Shown here: one piece after another, positions 45,827-57,204 of the stretch
How positions within the stretch are numbered: the stretch's first letter is position 1
Layout of the letters: every line of letters begins with the position of its first letter
Made by a program: the position numbers and the translations under genes
Assembly: GCF_030272615.1 (NCBI RefSeq)
Contig: NC_081406.1
Coordinates: 403,574,939 to 403,638,938 of the forward strand
Length of the DNA stretch: 64,000 bases
From: Cryptomeria japonica
Taxonomy: Eukaryota; Streptophyta; Pinopsida; Cupressales; Cupressaceae
Direction of reading: 5' to 3'
The notes under the pieces: model-generated
The model's input: only the letters and a program-made list of their open reading frames with translations
Told to the model about the DNA's origin: nothing
Databases searched by the model: none

Positions 45827-47969
45827 ATGGCATCCTCCTCTGCACCTGAATTCATAGCAAACCCTACAGTAGTTGAGGTTATAAAATGACCTAGGCCCGA
45901 GTTTCAGCTAGTTCCCGAGGTAGCTAAGAAAGATGACAACACAGGTGCTTTTTCCCAAATTCCAAAGGGTGTTGTTTATGCAGAAGACCCTAGAATGTAT
46001 ATTCATTGCAACATAGAGGAATTAGGTGATGAAGAAATAAAAAATATGTATAAATCTATTATATGTGACAATGTCGGAAATGTGAAACTTGAACATAAAA
46101 TTGTTGAAACCCTAGGATTCACTGAAACCCTAGGATTCACTGAAATCCTCTGCATTCCTAAATTTCCCAAGGAAGTGGTTAGGATAGTTCTTAGCAGGGT
46201 ACATGGCTCATTCTTTTGGCTTGACTCAGTGCATAAAATTACAAAGGTAGCTATGAAAGTAGTAACAGGGTTACCTTCCACCGTTACCAGACCCGACAAA
46301 ACCAAGAAGGTCTCCAATGACCTAGTAATGAAATTAACTAGTGCAACATCCGACAAAAGATCATTAAGGGTTAATGATGTGATCGATACAAATGTGAGAT
46401 TCATTAGCATGATTCTAGGTTACAAAGAAACTCATGCAAATAGGCTTAACTCTGTTTCCAGTTTATGCATAAAAAGTGCTTATGACATGGTTAAGGATAA
46501 TGTAAAAATTGATATCTGTGAATGGTTAAAAGATGAGTTAATTGACAATTTGGCAAAAATCAAGAAGGATAAGAAAGGAACCTTTAGATTTGGAAATTTG
46601 CTTGTATGCTTAATGTTACATATAACCAAACATGCTCCCGGTATAGGCTATAAGGACTTTGGATTTGACATACCGGTAGGAAAACAATTGTCTGACTTAT
46701 TCAACAACATGGGTGAAAACAGAGAAAAGAATATCAATGAGTATTTTCAAGCACTAAAGGTCAGAATGAATAAAAGAATCAGACTATCAATCTAAAAAGA
46801 GAGTAAATAAAGTTGAGGCATTTGTGAGGAAAGGAACTAGGCAAGCAAAAGCCATAAAAGATGATGTATTAAAGAAAACCGGCATAACAGAAGAAGAGTT
46901 GGCAGCCCAACAACCTGAAACTCATCTATCACTGGTAGATACCTCCTCAGAAGGAGATATGCCAGCAACTTTCAAAAGAGTTGTTAGGAAAAGATACCCC
47001 TCACCGGTATCCACTCCCTCACCTAGAAGGACAAGACAGAAGCAACAAGCTGTGAGGTCTCCAATCAAGAAAGCCACACCTAAGAAAAAGTTGACCCCCA
47101 AAAAGAAGAAGAAGACAAACACTAACTTGGCCCCTTTTGACATATTACTGAATGAGATCACACAGGAAGGTAAATTGAAAAACATAGGGAAAATCTATGA
47201 CACCCTATCAGATGATGAGAAAGGACAAGTCGAGGAAAGTGTTATATTACACATGGACATGTATAAAAAGTTTTTGATGCAAGTCCTAAATGAAATTCCT
47301 AATGAATTATATAAAAGACTTGAGGCCAGAAGGCGAGGAATAGTTGAGTTGGATAAGAAAATTAAAATAGAAAAATTACTTGCAGTATACCCGGTCAACT
47401 CACCTAAGGAAATTGATGATTTGATAGCTCAGGCCAACCAGACAGCTTTTTCCACTGCACACCGGCAAATATCACTAATGGTAGGTAGAGTTACTGAAGT
47501 TTCAAATGAAACAGAAGATGGTTGGGATACATTCTTGGTTGAAAAAGAAAAACAAGAAGAATATAGGAATCCCAAGCCCATTCTGGTATATCAAAAGGAC
47601 AAAGGGAAAGATAAAGTTGGTGGACCACCAAGTATCAAGATTAGAGACAACTTACCCCCACCTCCTTTAAATACTCCACCAGTAAAAACAACAATTGCAG
47701 AAGATCAACTGGCAGCTAAGAGCATGGACACAGAGGATAATAATCCTAATCCTGAAGTCCTATATACTGTGAATGTTAATACTCAAAAAATCAACATAGT
47801 GGTAGATAAGGATACCACAGATAAATCTGATAACAAAGAGCAACTGGAAACAAGAAACAAAGAGCAACCAGCAACAGGAAACAAAGAACAACCGGTAGCA
47901 GATTTAGAGAAAAAGATGGAATCTGGAACACAAACAGAGCAACCAACAGAGCTAAAGGCTCTAGAATAG
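45827..47969 (+). pseudogene. Novel ORF of the non-autonomous element, block 1 (~710 codons)
   Basis: The ATG at 45827 opens MASSSAPEFIANPTVVEV. A TGA at 45887 and a one-base shift near 46790 are the only breaks in over 2.1 kb, so the frame was under coding constraint until recently. The first third is mixed alpha/beta-like with no transmembrane segment. A strongly basic region (KKATPKKKLTPKKKKKTN, near 47060-47125) suggests nucleic-acid binding or nuclear import. The last third is Glu/Lys/Asn/Thr-rich with short repeats of NKEQPATG type. A 15-bp in-frame duplication (GFTET/GFTEI) is at 46114-46150. I recognise no enzyme motif and no retroviral domain. Possibly a captured host protein or an element-specific accessory factor. 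Confidence 0.65.
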
Positions 47970-48007
47970 ATGCCACTGGTAAGAAATGATGCAGGAAAAA
48001 CTGTGAG

Positions 48008-48847
48008 ATGGAGACACAAATAGACCTACCAGAGGTCAATACCAGCATGGTCACTTCCACCGGCACTCAGTTTATTGGGTCACCATCAAATGTAATAGAG
48101 GTATTGCTCGAATCTATCAAGAAAATAACTAATTATAGCTCACAAGCCTATAAAGCGATAGATGATTCAATTCCAGTTTTGAAATCAATAGCTCCCAATT
48201 GTAATATAGCCAACAAAGATTCTTTAGGCCAGTTGGATAAACTTTGTAAATATATTTTTGGAAATTTTGAGCAAACAAAGGTAGAAACTGTAAAGGAAAG
48301 TGTAGAAAAAGAGAAATAGAAATTCTTTGAGGAAGGAATAAAGAAGTGTAACAGGGAATTTGACACACTTCTACCAGAACTGTGCAATTTATTGAAAGAG
48401 TACAAAACTCTGTACAAAGACACCTGTAAGGTAAACTTTTTGACCACGAATGTAGACAAAAAGATGAGCAAGGTACAGGAAGAGATCAATAAACTTGCTG
48501 ATAATTTTGTTAACTCACCCGATACATTATCAGTTTTTGAGGAAAAGATAACAAATTTTGAGGAAGAATTGCTCAAATTAGAAAGAGAAAAAGAGAAAAT
48601 AATAAACAAGGCAAAAATTTTGAGATCTAAACTAAGTCCAAGATTGGACTATTTAGCATCTCTACATAAGGAAATCTTAGAGGCACTAACACAGGGTAGC
48701 AAAACACCAATAGAGCACTTGCAGCATCTCACCGGTACAGTATACAAAACTGAGATAGCAATAAAGGAGAGCAAGAAGTTTATGGATGGCGTAAACTTAA
48801 TTTTGGGAGATATTCTTCAGATAATAACTACCCAACTACAAGGTTGA
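48008..48847 (+). pseudogene. Novel ORF of the non-autonomous element, block 2 (~280 codons)
   Basis: Same strand as block 1, entered after a frame change between 47969 and 48008, so it is probably its C-terminal part. A single TAG at 48317 interrupts it. It is almost wholly helical in character, with long Lys/Glu/Leu heptad stretches (FEEKITNFEEELLKLEREKEK, near 48530-48600), predicted coiled coil. It ends 206 bp before the 3' LTR. Function unknown. Confidence 0.6.
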
Positions 48848-49040
48848 GGTTATGAATTGGTACAACTACAAAATCTACTAACCTTTGTCATTGATGCCAA
48901 AGGGGGAGTAGTAGATGAGAAAATTCAAAACACAGGGATCACATGCTCAGGGGGAGCTCTCACATTTTTGGTAACATTTTTTGGTCTACACATTTTTTGG
49001 ATATCTTTTTAAAATTTCTCATGAGTGTTGCCATCAATGC

Positions 49041-49053
49041 CAAAGGGGGAGAT
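49041..49053 (+). other. Polypurine tract of the non-autonomous element
   Basis: caaagggggagat immediately before the 3' LTR. A second purine box, caaagggggagta, is at about 48899-48911. Confidence 0.9.
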
Positions 49054-49998
49054 TGTTGGCATATGGACACTCCAATGAGACATTGTGTGTGATTGAAGGT
49101 TTTGTCATTGATGGCAACCTTGCAATCCTATGGCACTGGCAAAGCATTACTCAAGCAACCTTGCAATCCTATGGCACCGGCAAAGCATTACTCAGGCAAC
49201 CTTGCAATCCTATGGCACCGGCAAAGCATTACTTAGGAAACCTTGCAATCCTATGGCACCGGAAAGACATTATACCAGCAAAGCATTACTTAAACAAAAC
49301 AGTGCTCTAGCATCAACAAAATCAATCTACACCGGCACCGACACAGAAGATGTACACTGGCATAGAAGGAATATGTATACCGGCACAGAGGCCGACAGGA
49401 TTTTTGATATGTAATATTTTGTTTATCATTGTAAGTCGACTTGGCAAATTGTAAAATGACTCTTGTATATAAAAGAGATCATTGTAGGCATTTGTAGGAT
49501 ATGGATAGAAAGCAATAAATAAATTATAAGGCAGACCTAATGTGCAAATTGTAGGTCAAGGGTATATGTAAAGAACAGAGCAAGAACCAGTACTGAATCT
49601 GGCATTGAAGATGCTATTGTAAAGCAGTACAGAATATTGGATTTGTGTAAATCCTCATTGTAAGTCAGTGTGACTTCTTATTGAGCAGTGAGCTCTAGGT
49701 AGTTGGCCTTCTTGCATGTGCAGGCCCCTATTGTAAGTAATATTCTCTTATTGGCGAGTAAGTGAATATTGTGGGTCACAAATCCCACTGAGGTTTTTCC
49801 CACACTGGGTTTCCTCATTAAAAATCTTGTTTTATGGTGTTCTTTTCATGTGGATGCTTTTGATTCTGTTATTTGCATTAATTCTTGCATACTGGTATAC
49901 TATTACTTTATATTCTGCATATTCAGTTTTAAGAAAATTTCATTACCGTTCAGATACTGATTCACCCCCCCCTCTCAGTATCTGTGGGAACCCTAACA
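49054..49998 (+). repeat. 3' LTR of the non-autonomous element (945 bp)
   Basis: Same length as the 5' LTR, starting TGTTGGCATATGG and ending CCCTAACA. Open frames at 48981-49310 and 49130-49414 are readings of the 41-bp array, not genes. Confidence 0.95.
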
Positions 49999-50003
49999 AA
50001 TGG
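49999..50003. repeat. TSD, right, of the non-autonomous element
   Basis: aatgg, matching gatgg at 43345-43349 except for the first base. Confidence 0.85.
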
Positions 50004-53000
50004 TACCTCAGATCCTCAAGATCATGTCAGAGAGTTTTATGCCACCTGTATGGAGTTCATGCACAATGAAACGTACCTCATGCATCTTTTCCCAAGGAGT
50101 TTAGGGGGTCAAGCAATGGAATGGTTCTCAAGTCTACCCAAAGGAGTAAAAACATTTCAAGAACTAATCCAACTATTTTTACAACAATACTCATACAACA
50201 TTTGACATCCTGTGACTATGATCGAGCTTTGCAATACTAAACAGAAAATAGGGGAGCCTCTTCTTACCTTCCTCCAACACTGGAGAAAGATGTTCTCTAG
50301 GTATTCTCGACCTATCCCAAACTCTGAGAAAATGGATATATTTGTCAATAACTTGGTCCCCAAACTGAAATATAGTATCCAAATGCAATTACACCTATCA
50401 TTTAACAAAATGGTAGATAATGTCATTCAAATGGAAGATGTGCTCATAAAGAAGGGATATATCTCACCTTGGAAAGAAACACAACCAAGATCTAACTCTA
50501 AAGAGAAGAACAAGTATTGGAAATTTGGCAAAGACAACAACAAGAATGTTGTTAACGATGGAGTAGTAGACACTATTAAAACTAACTCAAAGCCAACAAT
50601 ATTCAACTTGGCTAGTGGTACACAAGCACTTAAAGCTGTTGACGCTACAACAGAAAATCCACCAAAGAAAACAAAAGAATGGTTCAAAGAAAAGCCTTGG
50701 CTTTCCAAACCTAAGCGTGATTTTACTCCTCTCAAAGAATCATATGAATCCACTTTCAAAACTCTGATGGGAAACAATTTGATAACGCTACCAGATAATT
50801 CCAGACCATATGATCCATAAGTCAAACCAAGATGGTGGAGAGAAAATGAATACTGTGACTTCCATCGAAATAAAGGTCATAACATAAACAATTGAATGAA
50901 GCTAAAATATGAGATACAAGATCTTATAAACACTGGTAAAATTGTTGTTGGGAATCACCCGACCAATGCTAATCATAAAGCATTTAAAGATCCTTCGCTT
51001 GTTTATGAACAAGGCGATTCCTCAAAGACCAAAGGCGGTGCCAAAGTAAATTATACTTATACCAACAATGACAACATCATTAACATGATTGAGCCTTCCC
51101 AATCAAATTATTGCAATGTGATTATAGTCCAAGATAAACTGAATTAATCACAATATGCAAGAGCTCTGACCCGTTCTCAGAAGAAAGTCACTCTCCAAGG
51201 AGCTAGTTCTTCCAACCTAGCTCAAGCAACATCGAACCCACCAGCCTTATCAAACAAACAAAAAGAATCAACCTTGGAAAAATTTAAAAGGTTAACTTCA
51301 TCATCATCCTCTGGATATAGTTTTGTTGAACAGTTGAAACAGACAAATGCCCAAATCTCAATTTTTGAATTGCTAAAACTCTTGTCTGCTCACAAAGAGA
51401 TCCTAGACAATGCCTTACTCACCACTAACATTCCAAAAGATTTAGACATTGATCGGTTTCAATCTATGGTGGGTCATCAGACTTCACCTCACTATCTGAC
51501 CTTCTCTGAAGAAGATGACAACTCGCTAAATCATCCACATAACCAACCATTTCATATTGAAGCCATGATCCATAAACACAGAGTCAAACATGTTTTGATA
51601 GATGGAGGCGCGGGGTTGAATATCTGTACTTACATTCTGCTTACACAACTAGGATTATCTGAAAATGCCATTGATCCCGATAAGAAAATAACAATAAAAG
51701 CCTATGATGAAGAAGAAATTACCTATAAAGGTCTGGTATCATTACCTATCAGAGTGGGACCTGTAGAAAGAGATGTCATTTTCCAGGTACTTGATATTCC
51801 TTTTTCATACAATATCTTACTAGGTAGGTCATGGATTCATGAAATGAAGGCAGTTCCATCAACATACCATCAATGCTTAAAGTTTCCTTATAATGGAACA
51901 AAAGTCAGTATTCCTGCTGATACGAATGTCGTCTGTAATGCATTGACAAAAGGTGCAGATACTTTTGTGCCTCATAATAGGGAAACCTCTACAAATGAAG
52001 ATCCAAAAGCACTGATAAAATAATTAGAAAAGAGATTGAAGATTACAAATACCGGCATGGATGGCTACAAGATAGAGTCGATACTTTCATTAGTTTCTCT
52101 CCCTCCATCACCAAAATAGTTGGGCAAACCGTTAGAAGCTATGAGAACACAAACTTCAGCTCTGAATACCATATATGATGGTCTATTTGTACAGTCGTCT
52201 ACCTCCCTAAAAGATGAAATGGAAGAAGATGTTGTTCTTAACTGGCTCTTTAAGGAAGATAGTCAAAATGAGGAGGTACAACATTGTGAGATTTCCTCTA
52301 ACCAATATGGTCTTGGCTACAAAATGATTCAGCACATGGGATATCCAGGTACTGGTCCTCTAGACAAACAAAAGGAAGGTATTACTGAACCAATTCAGAT
52401 GCAAACAAAATCCACAAATGATAAGGCTGGACTGGGGTACAATCCAAAAAAGATATCAGATCAAAAACATGTTTCTAAGTCTAAGTGGTAGAAAAGGATA
52501 TCACCTTCAACATTATAGGAAGTAGACACTCAACAAACAAAAGCAAAGTGTAGAAAAGAGAAAGAGGAATCAGCAGTCAAGAAAGAAGAAATAGTCAGTG
52601 CTCAAACTTTGATGGTGTCAGCTACAATAATACAAGAAGTTAAGGTCCCAGAAGATATAAGAGATGAAGTAGTAAGAATCAGAGAATTGTTTGCACCACT
52701 AAAAGTTCCAGTCACATATAGTGGTAGGCAACAAGTAGATGATTTAGAGACTGACTCAAATGAGTATGAATGGGGTCCTGACCACCTCTTAGACACATCC
52801 ACTAGAGAAACTCCAGAAGAGTCTAACGGTGTCATAGATGATACTCAAGAGCTGATGCGCATAAAACTAGAGAAGGAAATATAGGAAATTAGACAAAGGA
52901 GACAAGCGAACTATGAACAAGGACTGAAGGAAGAAAGAGTACTAGAAAGCTTCTCATCTATGTACCCCTATGCTAAAACATAACAAATCAGGTATAGCAC

Positions 53001-53808
53001 TATACAAGAAGAGTTGGAAGCTACAAAACAAGAACCAGTTATCAATCTAGAAGAAGCTAAATGGAGTCGATGACAGTGAGTCATAGAAACAATAAGATTA
53101 TGTCAACAAGTGTGTCAGATATAAATGACAAATGAACCACAACATGAAGGAACTTGTAGTATTAGAGATGTTGATGTTGATACCATACATACACTTACTA
53201 AATCACTTGAAGAAGACTCAAAAACTTCATCTGATAACTCTGATGACTCTGATGACAGTCTTATTCAAGACAATATCTACTTAGCCTCAAATTTTGAATC
53301 ATCTGATACAAACAATGAAAATCTATCTACTGAATTTATCGCTATCAAACCACGATATGACATCCAGTCTGGCGTAAGGAATGATGATACAAGTATGTCT
53401 ATTGGATTAGGTCAATTAAATATTAACGTGAACTTTAATAATCATGTTCTAACTCTTCCTGGTCTCGAGACACTTATGCAAGATATCCTTCTGGAACTCA
53501 ACTTTTCGATCCGCAGTTGTGATGACAATACCATGAACACTCTCGAACCTATCCAACATTTATTCTTACTACATCCAGAACTAATTGGTTGTACTTTACA
53601 AAACCAGCCCATGAATATACCTACTTTTGCCAATGACTATACGTTACCCTATTATCTCAATGTAGTTGAACCCATGTACTCTTCCACCAGTGAACAAAGT
53701 GAAAACATGGCTGAAGCGGATATCAAGTATCTTAGTCGCAAAAATAAGAAAAATAAAAATAAAAGATCTGATGGTGAAAACCACATTTGTGGCGGTGTCA
53801 GAATCTAA
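50004..53808 (+). pseudogene. Tat gag (C-terminal part), protease and G-patch-like region
   Basis: One reading frame throughout, broken only by stop codons. The capsid core (SDPQDHVREFYATCMEF, LGGQAMEWFSSLPKG) continues from 43349. A zinc-knuckle-type motif, CDFHRNKGHNINN then TGA in place of the last Cys, is near 50858-50897. The protease (about 51540-51910) has LIDGGAGLNICT, with the second catalytic-loop residue GG instead of TG/SG, and the flap/C-terminal block ILLGRSWIHEMKAVPSTYHQCL. A G-patch-like stretch follows at 52301-52460. From 52500 to 53800 the frame is acidic and Ser/Asp/Glu-rich with no known domain. Stops include TGA for Arg, TAG for Gln or Trp, and TAA. Confidence 0.88.
52301..52460 (+). 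other. G-patch-like domain after the protease
   Basis: The stretch reads GLGYKMIQHMGYPGTGPL, then EGITEPIQ and later KAGLGY. It fits the G-patch pattern (Gly at regular spacing, MGYxGxGPL, then a Pro-Ile end). G-patch domains bind RNA or RNA helicases, and one follows the protease in some animal betaretroviruses. Its presence here next to the protease looks like an independent use of the same idea. Recognition is by eye. Confidence 0.65.
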
Positions 53809-56800
53809 AAAAGAGAAAATAAAGGACGTACCTAAAGGTGAAAACCTCTCTGAGGTGCCTGAAGGTGAGATACTTGATGTACTGCCAAGTCATTTCCAGG
53901 AAAGGTCCTCCATATTGATCAAGCCAACTTAGCCAGTGAACATTGGGAGTCAAGAGACACCACACATCATTCATGTAGCTCAATCACTATCAGTAGAAGA
54001 ATTAAAGGAGCTCACTCATTTATTCACGAAAAAGAAAATAAACTTTGCATGGACATACTCTGATATGCTAGGCCTAGATCCTGATCTCATCATGCACCAT
54101 ATTTCTATCACACCAAGAGTTAAACCAGTCAAGCAAAAACTCCATAAGATGCACCCACATGTAGCACTGCTGATCAAGGCTGAGCTAGAAAAACTACTAA
54201 AAGTTGGATTCATTAGAGCTATAGATTATGCCGAATGGATTTCAAACATAGTACCTGTGTCAAAGGTAGACAAATCTATCAGAGTTTGCACAGACTTCAG
54301 AGATCTTAACAAAGCATGTCTGAAGGACGACTTTCCATTGCCAAATATTGACATGATAGTTGACATGACTGGTGGGTATAAGATGTACTCACTAATGGAT
54401 GGATTCTTTGGCTACAACCAAAACAAAATAGCTCCTAGAGATCAAGAAAAGATGACTTTCACCTATGGATGGGGAACCTTTTGCTGGAATGTCATGCCAT
54501 TTGGGCTAAAGAACGCATGAGCAACCTATCAAAGAGCAGTTACTACCATTTTTCATGACATGATGCATAAGAGTATGGAAGATTATGGTGATGACACTTT
54601 AGTGAATACTATGAAGAGATCAACACATATTCAAGAGCTAGGTCCTATACTAGACAAAATGGAAAAGTTTAAACTCTGGTTAAATCTAAAGAAGTGTGCA
54701 TTTAGAGTAACATCTGGTAAACTACTTGGCTACATCATTTCAAAGAAAGGAATCAAGGTTGATCTTGAAAAGGTCCAAGCTATAATGGAAATGTTGCCTC
54801 CAAAGAACATTAGTCAAATGAGAAGTCTACAAGGATGTCTCCAATCCATCAGACGCTTCATTTCTCAGCTAGCAAACAAAGCTCAACCTTTCACAAAAGT
54901 ATTAAGGAAAGGAATAATATACAACTGGGATCAGGAATGTGAATAATACCTTCAGCAGATAAAAGAGTACCTATCCAATCCACCAATATTGATGCTGCCT
55001 ATTCAAGGTAAACCATTGATCTTATACATATCAGCAACTGATTCATCACTGGGGGCACTTCCGGCACAACTAGATGACAACAAAAAGGAATGAGCTATTT
55101 ATTACATCAGTAGGACATTGGTGTCTTATTAAATGAACTACACCATAATAGAAAAAGCATGCTTGGCATTATTATTTGCATCACAAAAATTAAGACACTA
55201 CATGTTGGCACATTCAGTCAAGTTGGTGGCTAAAATTGATCCACTCAAGTATCTTCTCAATAAAGCAACACTAACAGGAAGATTGGCAAAATGAGTCATG
55301 ATCCTTACAGAGTTTGACATTGAATATGTGGAATGAAAAGCCATTAAAGGATAGGTACTTGTTGATCAACTTGTTGAAGCTCTACTTGAGGACACTCAAC
55401 CGCTGCATATAGAGTTTCCAGGTGAATCAATAATGCATCTTACTCAACAACCCTAGAAGATGTTCTTCGATGGGTCTTTTACTCAAAATGGTTCTAGTGC
55501 TGGAATATTGTTTATTACTCCTCAGAAGTATTCAATCCCAAAGTCTTATAAGATTAAATTCCCTTGGACGAACAACATTGGAGAATATGAAGCTTTGGTG
55601 AACAGAATAAAGCTAGCTATTGAATGGAAGGTTGCAGAATTGTATATCTATGGAGATTCTCAGCTGGTAGTCAATCAAATCAATGATACATATCAGACTT
55701 AAGATGAGAAACTAATGCCTTATAAGAGAATGGTTGATGATCTTAAGAACTATTTTTCCTTTGTATCATTCCAACAGATTCCTAGATCCACAAATAGAGC
55801 AGCAGATGCTATGGCCACCTTGGCATCTATACCTGAGTTACAAGAGTCCAATTTTTGCTTTGAATTCCTGGTGGAAGAGTTACATTACCCGGCCTATGAT
55901 TCTCCTGAGACCCAAATAGTCAGTGCTATTATTGGACATGACTCATCCCGATACAGCCACATCTACTCTTATCTACGAGACCAAATTATACCTAAAAACC
56001 TTACTCGTAACGAGAAAAGAAACCTAACTCGAAATGCTTCATGGTATGTTATCATTGCTAACAATATATTTAGATGAGTTTTGGATGGTACATTGCTTAG
56101 GTGTCTAGAAACTAAAGAATCTAATGTGCGTTATCAGAAGTTCATGAAGGTATTTGTGGATCTCATTCGAATGGTCTTACTTTAGCTCAGAAACTATTAT
56201 GGACTGGCTACTACTAGCCAAACATGGAGAAAGATGCTATTAAATTTGCTAAGACCTGTGAAAAATGTCAGCTACACGGAAATCTCATACATGCTCCAGC
56301 AAGGGATCTTATACCCTTCACTACACATTGGCCTTTTCAGCAATGGGCCTTTGATCTCATTGGTAAGATATATCCTAATTCATCTAATAGACATAAATTC
56401 ATCATAACTGCCATTGAGTATTTCACCAAGTGGGTGGAAGCAGTTCTGCTAATCAAAGCAACTAGTAAACAAGTCACCTTGTTCATCCTAAACTATATCA
56501 TCTATAGGTATGGGACACCTTCATCCATCATGATTGATAATGGAGGATAGTTCAAGAATAAAGATCTAGATGAGCTCTATGAGAAATTCAAAATAAAACA
56601 ATACTAGTCATCAATATATTACCCTCAAGGAAATGGACAAGTCGAGGCATCTAACAAAAACCTATTGACTATCTTGCACATAACAGTAAAAAAATCTGGG
56701 AAGGATTAGCATCTGCAGCTCAACCCTGCACTATGGGCTTACAAAACAAGTATTTGAAGACCTATTGGGGCTACACCTTTTTCTTTGGTGTATGGGTCCG

Positions 56801-57204
56801 AAGCAGTACTACCTATTGAAGTAGAAATACCATCTCTAAGAGTTTCCTTGCAAGGTCTTGTTACTGATGAAGATCATAAAATATCTAGATTGCAAGAACT
56901 CAAATTGCTGGATGAACATCGGCAAGTGGCATTTGATCATCTTAGAGTATATTAGAAGAGAATGTCCAGAGGATATAATAAGAAGGTTAGATAAAGAGAA
57001 TTCCAGGTTGGTGACCTAGTTCTGAGAGAAAATCCTAAAAATCAGTAGTTTTGAGACAACAAAGGGAAGTTTGAACCCAACTGGCTAGGTCCCTACATCT
57101 TTACTGCAGTATTCGGCTCGGGTGCCTATCAACTCTCAAATTCAGAAGGAGAACAGCTTCGTGAACCGATTAATGCCATCCACTTGAAGAAATTATTCGC
57201 TTAG
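53666..57204 (+). pseudogene. Tat pol: reverse transcriptase, two RNase H domains, integrase
   Basis: RT (about 53990-54870) shows VCTDFRDLNKACLKDDFPLP, FGYNQNKIAP, MPFGLKNA and a catalytic box YGDDT at 54584-54598, where YVDD or YIDD is usual. The first RNase H (about 54940-55400) keeps SATDSSLGA, with the first acid of the motif, but has several stops. A second, archaeal-like RNase H (about 55456-55860) has FFDGSFTQNGSSAG, NIGEYEAL, YGDSQLVVNQ and TNRAADAMA. Integrase (about 56130-57204) starts with an HHCC zinc finger (HEGICGSH then CEKCQLHG), then DLIGKI, IDNGG and the YYPQGNGQVEASN motif with the catalytic Glu. It ends KKLFA-stop, with no chromodomain. Frame changes lie at 53666-53808 and near 56130. 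Confidence 0.92.

Larger units (their letters stand above)
43350..49998 (+). mobile_element. Non-autonomous Ty1/copia-type element with long novel ORF (6.65 kb)
   Basis: LTR retrotransposon with two 945-bp LTRs (TGTTGG...CCTAACA), an intact TGGTATCAGAGC primer site, a polypurine tract AAAGGGGGAGAT and near-perfect 5-bp TSDs. Its interior encodes a coiled-coil gag-like protein with four zinc knuckles and then about 1000 codons in two further blocks with no domain I recognise. No protease, integrase, RT or RNase H is present, so it depends on a partner in trans. It lies inside the gag of the Tat element and is therefore younger than it. The two LTRs differ by a few percent by eye, mostly C/T and G/A. 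Confidence 0.93.

Noticed and set aside
47783-48066. Minus frames rich in Leu/Val/Ser/Cys that look like membrane proteins
   Set aside because: Antisense shadows of the Lys/Glu/Asn-rich novel ORF on the + strand.
50004-57204. Possible endogenous caulimovirid instead of a gypsy element
   Set aside because: LTRs, polypurine tract and integrase are present, and no movement-protein region is seen. The layout is Tat-type Ty3/gypsy.
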